From Paenibacillus sp. 19GGS1-52 (lineage in GTDB: Bacteria; Bacillota; Bacilli; Paenibacillales; Paenibacillaceae), in contig NZ_CP059724.1 of NCBI RefSeq assembly GCF_022369515.1, positions 4,588,001-4,652,000 of the forward strand: a DNA stretch of 64,000 nt, in the 5' to 3' direction. The translations under genes were made by a program, and so were the position numbers. Each line of letters starts with the position of its first letter. The first letter of the stretch is position 1. This document shows, piece by piece, positions 15,890 to 23,722 of this stretch. Under the pieces are notes generated by a model, which made no database searches, was not told the origin of the DNA, and saw only the letters and a list, made by a program, of their open reading frames with translations.

Positions 15890-15993
15890 TTCAACTATCC
15901 TGCCCGTTCGCTTAAAGGGCTACCGATCTACCGGCAACCTTCTGTCTTTACGCTATAGATCTGGTTGTTGAGCTAACGTTCACCGTTAACGTA
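15890..15993. repeat. Cassette-boundary repeat, copy D
   Basis: The best-formed copy. Left arm: CAACTATCCTGCCCGTTCGC. Right arm: GTTGAGCTAACGTTCACCG. Between them are an inner stem CAACC/GGTTG and the block TTCTGTCTTTACGCTATAG shared with copy C. Confidence 0.75.
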
Positions 15994-16260
15994 ATGACAA
16001 ACAAAAGAAGATTGCTCTTATTTTATCATTACGCACCTTGTTTCACCGAACATATAGATATCGAGAACAATGCAACTCCAAAATGAAAAACTATTTTACA
16101 GTAGAAAGCATACATATCTGGACAAGAAAATAAAGGTGTAGACTGTCATTTGTATTGCTCTGTCGTTTATCGTCTTATTACTTCTTAAGGATTTCACGTT
16201 AAAATGAAACTTTTCCAATTAATGTGAGTCAAAACATTCAGAATATGAGGAGGGGAAACT
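15994..16260. other. Intergenic region, A/T-rich
   Basis: No gene is visible. It probably carries the promoter of the WG-repeat gene. GAGGAGGGGAAACT directly before 16261 is its ribosome site. Confidence 0.5.
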
Positions 16261-17781
16261 ATGATTCCGTTGTCGTCCATTCACGTTATTCCGTCGCTTC
16301 GCAAGATGATGCTTATCTTTACGGCGCTGGTGGCCTTGTCGCTTTGGCTGTTGGGACCGAACTCGTACGCTCACGCGCAAAATTGGGAGATCTACTTCAA
16401 GGGCAAGCCATTGGTCGTGCCCGAAGGCCCGATCGACCGGAACGGAACGATCCTGGTGCCGCTTCGCGCGTCCATGGAACCGTTCGGATACAAGGTCGAT
16501 TCTTTAGGCAACGGCGCTTACCGGCTGATTGGCGGAGCTATCGGTAGTGTGGACCTAAAAATTGGTGAGAAAAAGGCAATCTACAACACTTCTGTAACGG
16601 AGGAGCTAAGAACGGCTCCGGTGATTATTAACGGAACCTTGTTCATCGACCTCGATTTCACCGGAGTGCTGACTGATATCGGCACGGAAAAGATTGCAGG
16701 CAAGCCGATCATCGAATTGCGTGCAAGCGCGGACATCATCGATTACGACAGTCAATATTGGTATGCCGTTCAAACAGCGGGGACCAAGGGTATTCATTTC
16801 GTCAACAAGACAGGCAAGACGATGCTGACAACGTCTTATGACGGCGCTTCCGACTTTGGCTATGGGGGGCTGAGCGCCGTCTATCAACAAGGCGTGACCG
16901 TCGGCTATATCGATCGAAAGGGCAAGCTGACCATTCAAGCTTCCCATTACCGACTATCCGGCTTCTCGGAAGGACTCGCTCCGTTCAAGGACTTGATAAA
17001 GAATCAAAACGAGGGCCTCCAAGTCAAATACGGCTATTTGAACCGCGCCGGCAAAGTCGTCATTCCTGCCGGCTACGATGCAGGATTCGATTTCTCGGAT
17101 GGTCTTGCGAAGGTCGTCAAAGACGGCAAAACCTACTACATCGACCACGACGGACGCATCGCGGTCGGCACTATCGCGAACAGCACGCACACGGGTACGT
17201 TCTCAGAAGGCTTGGCCGCAGTAAGCGTGCTTACGAAGGTAGACGGGAAGTCCGTCGAGAAGACCGGCTTTATCGATACGCAAGGGAAATTCGTCATCCC
17301 CCCCAAGTTCGACACCGTAGGCATGTTCTCCGAAGGGCTCGCGACTGCGGTAGTCGGCAAGAAGACCGGGTATATCGACCGAACTGGCAAGTGGGTCATC
17401 GAGCAGAAGTACGAGAACGGCTTCGCGCATGACTTCCACGAAGGGTTAGCGAACGTCATGGTGCGGACGGGGGAGGGCTCGTACCGAACCGATTTGGTCG
17501 ACAAGATCGGCAAGACACTTGCGCTTCCCATCACGAGGGATAAGAGTGACGTCTCGGAAGGAATCTTCGCTTACAGAGACGGGGATCAGACGGACTGGCG
17601 CCTCGGCCTCATGAACATAAAGGGCGAGATCGTGGCCATGCCGCAATTCTCGTCGGTCGAGCCGTTTCATGCAGGCGTGGCCCGGGCAAGAATCGATCAT
17701 GGACAGGGGCGGTACGAAACGGTGCTCGTAAACAAGAAGGGCGAGATCGTCTGGCGAAGCGAGCCGGAGACCGCTTCCTAA
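16261..17781 (+). CDS. Secreted protein with copper-amine-oxidase-type N-domain and WG repeats
   Basis: 506 residues. A signal peptide covers residues ~14-39. Residues ~45-130 match the 'copper amine oxidase N-terminal-like' domain (KPLVVPEGPIDRNGTILVPL), common in secreted Paenibacillus proteins. From ~140 on there are WG-type repeats (GYIDRKGKLTIQ, GYLNRAGKVVIPAGYD, GFIDTQGKFVIPPKFD, GYIDRTGKWVIEQKYE), a beta-propeller-like surface protein. The enzyme function suggested by the domain name does not apply. Codon use is visibly richer in G and C than in the neighbours, so recent acquisition is likely. The binding target is unknown. Confidence 0.85.
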   Translation: MIPLSSIHVIPSLRKMMLIFTALVALSLWLLGPNSYAHAQNWEIYFKGKPLVVPEGPIDRNGTILVPLRASMEPFGYKVDSLGNGAYRLIGGAIGSVDLKIGEKKAIYNTSVTEELRTAPVIINGTLFIDLDFTGVLTDIGTEKIAGKPIIELRASADIIDYDSQYWYAVQTAGTKGIHFVNKTGKTMLTTSYDGASDFGYGGLSAVYQQGVTVGYIDRKGKLTIQASHYRLSGFSEGLAPFKDLIKNQNEGLQVKYGYLNRAGKVVIPAGYDAGFDFSDGLAKVVKDGKTYYIDHDGRIAVGTIANSTHTGTFSEGLAAVSVLTKVDGKSVEKTGFIDTQGKFVIPPKFDTVGMFSEGLATAVVGKKTGYIDRTGKWVIEQKYENGFAHDFHEGLANVMVRTGEGSYRTDLVDKIGKTLALPITRDKSDVSEGIFAYRDGDQTDWRLGLMNIKGEIVAMPQFSSVEPFHAGVARARIDHGQGRYETVLVNKKGEIVWRSEPETAS

Positions 17782-17989
17782 GCATCGCCTTCACCGCTTT
17801 ATAAATTCCACCTTCGCCGCGTGCTTCTGAGTTCTGTTGGAGCTTAGTTTGGTTCTCGATACTCGCGGCGTAGGTGTTACCCATTTGTCGAACAACTTCC
17901 CGACAACGGAACAGATGTAAGATGTATAAAAAGAGATAGACGGCTCTGAAAGCCAAAAATCAGCCATGAGAAATATGTAGGCTTTAAGA

Positions 17990-18060
17990 ACATCATTAAC
18001 CATTTCTGCCCGATAGTTGAACAAAAGCAGCCGTTCACCCGGAGACTGGCTCGTTTTTTC
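17990..18060. repeat. Cassette-boundary repeat-like fragment, copy E
   Basis: CTGCCCGATAGTTGAACAAAAG resembles the left arm of copy C (CTGCCCAATAGCTTAAAAG), and GTTCACCCGG follows. Only part of the element is recognisable. Confidence 0.35.
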
Positions 18061-18104
18061 TCCGTAGTGGCCTGCTTTAGCAGGGAGAAGGTAAAACAGA
18101 TACT

Positions 18105-18290
18105 GGGGAGAGTGCTGACGCCCGGATCGATGCGGCAAAAATAGCATCGTCTAGCCGGTTGACGGCGGTATTGACGACACGAACGAGATGATGACTCGGG
18201 ATATCTTCTTCTAAATCCATTGGCAGTCAAAATGGGTCCATGGTACATTGAATGTACAAAAGAAACCTCTCCTTTGAAAGGGTTGGTCAC
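18105..18290 (-). mobile_element. Remnant of an IS1182-type transposase gene
   Basis: In the frame starting at 18241, the minus strand reads MDPF, stop, then LEEDIPSHHLVRVVNTAVN and RLDDAIFAAS. This matches the N-terminal part of IS1182-family transposases (DIPANHMVRVVNDAVEQLDD as I remember it). The rest is lost and stops interrupt the frame, so it cannot move on its own. The region 17782-18104 shows no intact gene. I assign nothing to the other open frames here because they look like decayed sequence. Confidence 0.65.
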
Positions 18291-18299
18291 TCTTCCATT

Positions 18300-18473
18300 A
18301 TAGAAAGGTTCCCGCTGAGAATAGCGGAGAGGACGGACTGATTGTGGAAAAGCGGTAGCGGTCGCCTTGCTCTGCGGATGTACACCCCTGAAAATAATTC
18401 AGTACATCTGGAGAGCACAGCGATTGGAGCAACGGTCCGTTCGCGGAGCGTTGCTCCAAGTTCCTATTGCCCT
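18300..18473. other. Gene-free stretch with repetitive hairpins downstream of nifW
   Basis: It contains GATGTA/TACATC (18377-18412) and TTGGAGCAAC/GTTGCTCCAA (18424-18459), the second a perfect 10-bp stem just beyond the nifW-like gene. No T-run follows on the minus strand, so a role as terminator is uncertain. The wording is typical of dispersed Paenibacillus repeats. Confidence 0.45.
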
Positions 18474-18746
18474 CTACCTTGATGATTTATATTGATTCCA
18501 TTTTTCCGCAAACTCCATATCATTCCATGCGCTTTCCAGACAGACCTTGATTAGAGAATGTGTCGGATTGGAAAGATCAGGCTCCACATCAAACCTCTCA
18601 AGTATTTGCTCATCCAGGCAATTATTTTTCTGTAAATACTTTCTTAGCAGCAGTGCAAAAGCCACCCTCTGTTTAGTCAATAAATGGGGATCATAGGCGA
18701 CACCATAGGCCTGCAATAACGCTTCTGTATCAGCAGCACTAGACAT
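18474..18746 (-). CDS. NifW-like nitrogenase-protective protein
   Basis: 90 residues from the ATG at 18746, which follows AAGGAGGTGAGGAT. The longer reading from 18773 would bypass that site. The sequence LLQAYGVAYDPHLLTKQRVAFALLLRKYL fits the NifW pattern (F..LGVPYDP..VNV.RLHIL..F..YL), and the end CLESAWNDMEFAEKWNQYK fits NifW's AY..F....EKVFKV. NifW helps protect or mature the nitrogenase MoFe protein. It follows nifX by 4 bp in the nifE-nifN-nifX operon. Similarity is remote, so the name stays tentative and no symbol is given. Confidence 0.6.
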   Translation of the reverse strand: MSSAADTEALLQAYGVAYDPHLLTKQRVAFALLLRKYLQKNNCLDEQILERFDVEPDLSNPTHSLIKVCLESAWNDMEFAEKWNQYKSSR

Positions 18747-18750
18747 ATCC

Positions 18751-19140
18751 TCACCTCCTTGATTTCTCCTCATGACGCTTCAATGCGTTAACCAACCACA
18801 AAGGTGGACGCTCTTTCAGCATTTGCTGAAGCTGGTCAAGCTGCGGGATAATCTCGCTTCCTTGTTCAGATTGGAGAATAATGATCCCGGCTTTCAAAGT
18901 CCTTTTCGTGGCATCGCCGCCGATTTTAGTCACAAACAATACCGTACAATCCTTAATTAAATCGACCCTTAGTTGAAATTTGTCACACTCCTCTGTCTCC
19001 TCCTGCAGATTAGATACCGATCTGTTCTCTAGCCAGTGATATCCCTTTTTACCGAAATCAAAGATCGCGAATGACTTACATTGTCCGAAGTGACAGTCAA
19101 GTAATCTACCCTCATTTGACGCAAAAGCCACTTTCATCAC
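18751..19140 (-). CDS. nifX: NifX-like cofactor-binding protein
   Basis: 129 residues of the NifX/NifB-C-terminal domain family. It starts MKVAFASNEGRLLDCHFGQCKSFAIFDF and carries VLFVTKIGGDATKRTLKAGI, both typical of the domain that binds NifB-co and VK-cluster-type cofactor precursors. The ATG overlaps the stop of nifN and the stop lies 4 bp before nifW. The C-terminal 40 residues are helical and less conserved. Function as a carrier of cofactor precursor between NifB and the EN scaffold is known for the family. Use with FeFe-co here is inferred. Confidence 0.85.
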   Translation of the reverse strand: MMKVAFASNEGRLLDCHFGQCKSFAIFDFGKKGYHWLENRSVSNLQEETEECDKFQLRVDLIKDCTVLFVTKIGGDATKRTLKAGIIILQSEQGSEIIPQLDQLQQMLKERPPLWLVNALKRHEEKSRR

Positions 19141-20453
19141 TAGATCCTCTCCTTACTATTTAAAATATTAGCGAAATCATTGAGTAGATCGGCTGTTCCA
19201 CGGTATCCTACAGTGATGTTGGCCGGTGATCCGAACCGATTAAAGACAGGAAAACCCAAAGGAATGTAGGGTATATTGTTCTTATGTGCGATCTGCTCTC
19301 CATAGGAATTGCTCACCCATAGGTCAGCCCCACCAGAAGCCATCCGCTCTAGGTCGTCTAAGTCACCGATCTGCACAGATCCCGGAATCAAAGCCAATGC
19401 TGGGGAAGCCGTAGAGATTACCGAGCTAAAAGATTTCATTCCTATCTCCGAAAGACACTGGTACAGCGAAACCAGATGATCCGGCTCAAGCGCCGCTACG
19501 ACGCGTTTCCCCCTAAATACAGAACGGGTATCCAGCATCCCATCCAACAGAAACTCCCGCTGCCACCGATATTTATTTTGACCTTCATTTTGACTGAAGT
19601 TTCGGAGAAACAGAAAGAATTCATCCGTTTCCCGCAGCCCGGTCACTCCGTTGAAGACTTGATAAGGGATTTGCAGCTCTTCATACAACAGTTTGGCACA
19701 TGACTCCATGGAACTGCCAAGGGCTAGAGTATGCGCGGATGTTAACATCTCTTTTAAATAATCAAGGGGAACGCCTCCTCTGGAGAGAGGTGTATATCCT
19801 GTCATCAGGTGCCCGGTGAGCGAAGAGGATAGATCCGGCAACACGATGACCTCAATTCCAAAGGAAGAGATAATCTCTTTAAGTTCCATAACATCTCCAG
19901 GTGTTAGATGCACTCCTGGCAACAGGTTAATCCGGTTGCGCTTTTTCTTTCGTGTCAACCTCCCGCTACTCTGAATGACTTTTTTAATTACGGAATACAC
20001 AGTCCGGGCATACCCCGACTCCATGGAGCCTTCATAATCAGGGAGGTATAGCCCAAACAGCAGCTTATCTCTAAACCATTCTTTGTTTTGTTTGACATAG
20101 GTCTCAGCAGCTCCCAGCAAATCCTCTCCTACAACCTCCGTAAGTGATGTGCCGATCAAGGCTATGACATCGGGACTGTGCTTATCCATAACCAGACGGA
20201 TGACCTTCCGAATGCCTTCACCTCCGCCAAAAATCAAATTGTGATCGTGGATGGCAATATTCTGAATCGAAATAGGCTCGCGAAAATGACGGGAAAGCAC
20301 CGTTTTCACCGATTCTGCGCAGCCTTGCGCTCCGTGCAGAATCGGGATGGAACGATAGATGCCCTGCAAGGCCAGTACACCCCCGATCGATTGGCTGGTT
20401 TGAAAGGGATTAATGGACAGGGGCTTGGAGGATAACTGATTAGTCCTGTCCAT
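19140..20453 (-). CDS. nifN: NifN/VnfN-like cofactor scaffold subunit
   Basis: 437 residues. FQTSQSIGGVLALQGIYRS followed by HGAQGCAESVKTVLSRHFREP matches the NifN start (NPLKxSQPLGAxLAFLGI, HGSQGCTAFAK..RHFREP). As in NifN, only one of the P-cluster-type cysteines remains. It also has LIGTSLTEVVGEDL and LPGVHLTPGDVMELKEII. With the NifE-like protein it should form an EN tetramer on which the nitrogenase cofactor is finished. The start overlaps the end of nifE by 14 bp. Assignment to Nif versus Vnf type cannot be settled by eye. Confidence 0.85.
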   Translation of the reverse strand: MDRTNQLSSKPLSINPFQTSQSIGGVLALQGIYRSIPILHGAQGCAESVKTVLSRHFREPISIQNIAIHDHNLIFGGGEGIRKVIRLVMDKHSPDVIALIGTSLTEVVGEDLLGAAETYVKQNKEWFRDKLLFGLYLPDYEGSMESGYARTVYSVIKKVIQSSGRLTRKKKRNRINLLPGVHLTPGDVMELKEIISSFGIEVIVLPDLSSSLTGHLMTGYTPLSRGGVPLDYLKEMLTSAHTLALGSSMESCAKLLYEELQIPYQVFNGVTGLRETDEFFLFLRNFSQNEGQNKYRWQREFLLDGMLDTRSVFRGKRVVAALEPDHLVSLYQCLSEIGMKSFSSVISTASPALALIPGSVQIGDLDDLERMASGGADLWVSNSYGEQIAHKNNIPYIPLGFPVFNRFGSPANITVGYRGTADLLNDFANILNSKERI

Positions 20454-21807
20454 AGCTGTTCACCTCCCATGGTGAGCGTCGGTAAATCATTTTCCAGATC
20501 GGCTGTTCCAGCGTATCTATTAGATCCTGAGCAAATCGCCTAACCCCGTTATATCCGGCATAACCTCCATGCTGTTCCTCGTCTATATTTATAAAAGGGA
20601 TTCTCTCTTTAAGTGGCACATATGCATTGCGTCCACTTACAATCATCAATTCCGCTTTTCGTTCCCGATAAAGCTCAAGAATCTTAGTCTCATCACTTCG
20701 CTGGATGAGTATCGCATCTTCTTTCATTCTTTCTTTAATCCGCGACAAATCCTCCTGCGCATTTTGATTCGTACCAATCGCGACGATCTTCATACCTAGC
20801 TCGTAGAGCACCGAGAGATAGATCCAGCTTTCTATACCATCCGTAAAAAGCACAACTTTTTTCCCTTTGAGCGACTTATAGGATCGCAATATATCCTTGT
20901 GCAGACGCTCTTCTTCCCTGCGCATATAGCGGTGAAGCTGTTTGTCCAGCTGGGCACTTTGAAAATGAAATGAAAGCTGCCGCAGAGAGAAGCGGATTTC
21001 CCTGGAACCACAAAAGGAGCCTTCGAAATAAGGGATGCCAAAGGAATCACGCATTTTCCGGGCCAAGGTAACCATCGATCTGCTGCACACTAACATGTTT
21101 ACCTTGGCCTGATGGGCCGAACGCAAGTCATTGAAAGAGCATGCACCGGCGATTCGCGAAATGACACGGATGCCTATTTTGGCTAACATGGCTTCAATTT
21201 CTTGTCCTTCGTTTGAAAAATGGTAGTCGCCAATAAGGTTAATATCAAATGGAGTTAGCTTCTTAGGGTCTGAATCTGAGGTGCCGATCACCTTTTCGAA
21301 CAGGGCTTCGCCTGCCTGCCGATTACCCATATTCCCACTTCCACTGAACCCTGAATTGTGAAGCGGGATAATGGGGATATTCCACTGTTGCTCGGCCGCA
21401 TCGCAGACGCTGTCCAAATCTTCAGCAGTCAAGAAGGTGATGCAAGTAGCGTATACAAATACACAAGGAGGGTGAAAATGCTCAACAATATAACTGATTG
21501 CCTCCAGCAATTTTTTCTGACCGCCAAGAATGATATCCATTTCGGTTAGCCCCATAGAAAAGCCAAATGTAGACAAGGGACCTCCAGGCAATCCTGCTTC
21601 CAGCATAGCCCAGCTATTCTGGAGACAGCCAGGCGTTCCATGCACCAAATGCGCAGCATCAGAGATAGGCAATAAAACGGCTTGAGAGCCTTGAAAGGCA
21701 CAACCCTTTGTAAGTTCGCCCGGATGGGGAGTGGTACAGCTTTTTGTCACCTGACCATTGTGTTCACAAGCTGGCTCAATGAACAAGTTAGGGATACCTT
21801 TGGGCAT
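20440..21807 (-). CDS. nifE: NifE/VnfE-like cofactor scaffold subunit
   Basis: 455 residues. Cluster-binding cysteines are in LTKGCAFQGSQAVLLPI, HGTPGCLQNSWAM and VYATCITFLTAEDLDSVC. GYHFSNEG-type and DIDE..HGGYAGYNGVRRFAQDL regions are typical of NifE (IPFINIDEEQHGGYAGYNG). It is the first gene of nifE-nifN-nifX-nifW. The ATG has the ribosome site AGAAGGAGGGTTGTGCA. It should form the scaffold that converts NifB-co to the final cofactor. Fe-only nitrogenase has been rebuilt elsewhere without EN, so a dedicated EN near anf is worth noting. It may equally serve another nitrogenase in the genome. Confidence 0.88.
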   Translation of the reverse strand: MPKGIPNLFIEPACEHNGQVTKSCTTPHPGELTKGCAFQGSQAVLLPISDAAHLVHGTPGCLQNSWAMLEAGLPGGPLSTFGFSMGLTEMDIILGGQKKLLEAISYIVEHFHPPCVFVYATCITFLTAEDLDSVCDAAEQQWNIPIIPLHNSGFSGSGNMGNRQAGEALFEKVIGTSDSDPKKLTPFDINLIGDYHFSNEGQEIEAMLAKIGIRVISRIAGACSFNDLRSAHQAKVNMLVCSRSMVTLARKMRDSFGIPYFEGSFCGSREIRFSLRQLSFHFQSAQLDKQLHRYMRREEERLHKDILRSYKSLKGKKVVLFTDGIESWIYLSVLYELGMKIVAIGTNQNAQEDLSRIKERMKEDAILIQRSDETKILELYRERKAELMIVSGRNAYVPLKERIPFINIDEEQHGGYAGYNGVRRFAQDLIDTLEQPIWKMIYRRSPWEVNSYGQD

Positions 21808-22140
21808 TGCACAACCCTCCTTCTCTTATCATCTGAAGCTTATTTATATCTACATATAATGAATACAAGCTAAAATACCATAATTAATATTCTACTTATA
21901 TCTAATTATATTAGTTTCATTCTATTTATAATTCAATGCTAAATACAATATCCTGTCATTTTGTCATCGCATGTGTCAGAAGTTATAACTCATACCTACC
22001 ATAAAGCGTTTTCAGGTTGATTTTCATCATGCTTTCCGAGCCTTTCAGTAACTCAATACACAATACTTCCAGACATAATTAGACGTTAAATGTATTCAAC
22101 CGCATGATTTCGCCCGCTATAACTTGTACGCTTTGTGAAC
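21808..22140. other. Upstream region of the nifENX operon
   Basis: No gene seen. Minus-strand TTGAAT (21936-21931) with TAATAT at about 17 bp is a weak promoter candidate. A GTTATAAC palindrome lies at 21982-21989. No exact copy of the anf intergenic inverted repeat was seen here. Confidence 0.35.
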
Positions 22141-22196
22141 AAAAAAAAACTCCTTACCCGAATCTTGTGGTTAGACAAGTACGGTTAAGAAGTTTT
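22141..22196 (-). terminator. Intrinsic terminator of the receiver gene
   Basis: Minus strand AAACTTCTTAACCGTACTTG, then ACAAG, then GGGTAAGGAGTTTTTTTTT. The stem ends in nine T. Confidence 0.8.
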
Positions 22197-22205
22197 ATCC
22201 AGAAA

Positions 22206-22604
22206 TTATTGAATTTCTTGGAGATCGCCATACACATTTTCTTGATGGCTACCAAAAGAAGTATTCAGCAAAGCGCTCTTTAATTCATCCATATCAATAG
22301 GCTTACGCAAAGTATCGATTCCACCCTTGCCGAAAGCATGTAGAACAAATTCATGACTGCTGGTCACAATAATCTTGCTGGGCAGAAATTGGTCTTCAAG
22401 ACGGTCAAGCATTGCCCCTTTGAATAATAGAAGCAAACTGGCATCTGTAACAATAATATCTGGCTGCTGTGTCTCAATCAGTTGAATAGCTGCTTGATCA
22501 CAACTTGCTTCCAGAATGGCTTCATAATTAAAAGGTTGCTGCTCCAATACTTGTTTTAGGGTATCCCGGACATGAGGTTTGTCGTCGACGAGTAATATCT
22601 TCAT
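22206..22604 (-). CDS. Stand-alone receiver-domain (CheY-like) protein
   Basis: 132 residues from the ATG at 22604, which follows AGGAGGGAATCACT; the 8 extra residues upstream include that site and are not part of it. The acidic pair is in MKILLVDD, the phospho-acceptor aspartate in PDIIVTDASLLLL, the Thr/Ser switch in KIIVTSSHEFV and the lysine in DTLRKPID. No output domain follows, so it acts through another protein. The insert after the phospho-Asp (LLLLFKGAM) is longer than usual. It diverges from an AraC regulator with a shared promoter region and ends at its own terminator. The cognate kinase is unknown; the hybrid kinase at 26-29 kb lacks the usual histidine. Confidence 0.8.
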   Translation of the reverse strand: MKILLVDDKPHVRDTLKQVLEQQPFNYEAILEASCDQAAIQLIETQQPDIIVTDASLLLLFKGAMLDRLEDQFLPSKIIVTSSHEFVLHAFGKGGIDTLRKPIDMDELKSALLNTSFGSHQENVYGDLQEIQ

Positions 22605-22626
22605 AGTGATTCCCTCCTGTTGTACC

Positions 22627-22653
22627 AAGATAATGTGCTTGCAATATTATCTT
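22627..22653. promoter_or_regulatory. Inverted repeat in the receiver/AraC divergent promoter region
   Basis: AAGATAAT (22627-22634) and ATTATCTT (22646-22653) form a perfect 8-bp inverted repeat between the two genes. It may be a regulator site. Confidence 0.4.
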
Positions 22654-22689
22654 GCATTTGGTTATAGTATAGTTAATTACTTATAATTA

Positions 22690-23658
22690 ATGAATCTTTT
22701 ATCTGATTGGAAATCTCTATTATTTGGCTGGACGGTGATTACTGTGGATTTGCGGCTGCATGCCTGCGCTTATGCTTTTCATACTTTGCCTTTCAAGACC
22801 TCCTATACGCCACCGCCATTTTTCCTCTTTCGTCTGCAAGTAATGGGCAGTTGCAGGGCGTTGGTAAACGGGAAGATGAGTCTTATTGAGACTGGGGATT
22901 TGTTAATCTATCGTCCAGGGGATCCGTATCATTTAGTGGTTGAGGAACAAGAAGGAAAGATCGAAAGCGGAGATTATTATCTGCTGTGCGAAGGAGCTTG
23001 GGTCGAAGAATGGTGGAACGCAGAACGCCGATCTACGCAGCAGCGGATTCATTTGGATACTGGATTGCTCGCGTTGTGGCAGCAATTATGCATCGAGCAG
23101 CACCGGATTGAACAGGCGAACTCTGATTTGATCCAGCATCTGCTCTGCGCCCTCTGTTTGTCTATTGATCGGTTGTTGGTTGAAGGAGTTTCCCTCCAAA
23201 GTCCCAAGCGTTCTAATGAACTAGTAATGAGGATGCAATATTATATTAACGAAAATGCGCTGAGTCGATTAACCGTCGAAGATGTAGCTAACTTTGCCGG
23301 ACTTAGCGTATCCAGGGCCGTACATCTTTTTAAGGAAATTACGGGCTATACCATCATTCACTTTACGCAGGAGATTCGCTTGTCCAATGCCCTGGAGCGG
23401 ATACGCTATACGGATTTAAGTCTGGAGAATATCGCCAGCACCTGCGGTTTCGGCACGTATTCCTATTTTCACAAAATTTTCAAAGCTAAATATGGCGTAT
23501 CTCCTAAAGAAATTAGAAAGCACCCAATCGATCTAGACCAGAAGAACAACCTGAGCGTTAATGGTACTGGCGAGAAGTTAAGCGGCCTATCCCTTTCTGC
23601 CCAGCGATTTCTGAGTTCAGGAAGACTTAATGCTGCACAGGACGCCAAGATCGAGTAG
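22690..23658 (+). CDS. AraC-family transcription regulator
   Basis: 322 residues. The N-terminal ~150 residues form a cupin-like sensing domain (MSLIETGDLLIYRPGDPYHL). The C-terminal domain has two helix-turn-helices: LTVEDVANFAGLSVSRAVHLFKE and LSLENIASTCGFGTYSYFHKIFKAKYGVSP, the AraC signature. The last ~35 residues are a loose tail. The gene diverges from the receiver protein gene with 85 bp between them. The start chosen is the first ATG; no strong ribosome site is seen, so it could start further in. The regulated genes are unknown. The nearby nif genes are a possibility only by position. Confidence 0.85.
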   Translation: MNLLSDWKSLLFGWTVITVDLRLHACAYAFHTLPFKTSYTPPPFFLFRLQVMGSCRALVNGKMSLIETGDLLIYRPGDPYHLVVEEQEGKIESGDYYLLCEGAWVEEWWNAERRSTQQRIHLDTGLLALWQQLCIEQHRIEQANSDLIQHLLCALCLSIDRLLVEGVSLQSPKRSNELVMRMQYYINENALSRLTVEDVANFAGLSVSRAVHLFKEITGYTIIHFTQEIRLSNALERIRYTDLSLENIASTCGFGTYSYFHKIFKAKYGVSPKEIRKHPIDLDQKNNLSVNGTGEKLSGLSLSAQRFLSSGRLNAAQDAKIE

Positions 23659-23663
23659 ATCGC

Positions 23664-23717
23664 AAAAAAAAAGTCGAAATGATCACCCCGCTAATTAAAG
23701 CGCGAATCATTTCGACC
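23664..23717. terminator. Convergent terminator
   Basis: GTCGAAATGAT (23673) pairs with ATCATTTCGAC (23716). A run of nine A precedes it, which is a T-run for the permease on the minus strand. It lies between the AraC gene and the permease gene. Confidence 0.75.
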
Positions 23718-23722
23718 TGGGA

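Noticed and set aside
13066..15993. Calling the boundary repeats true integron attC sites
   Set aside because: Some copies carry GTTGAGC or ATTCAAC that fit RYYYAAC/GTTRRRY, but other copies do not, and no integron integrase is in the window. Kept as a hypothesis only.
17791..18290. Real genes among the open frames on the minus strand downstream of the WG protein
   Set aside because: They shift between frames relative to IS1182-type transposase sequence and contain stops in the matching frame, so they are decayed mobile DNA.
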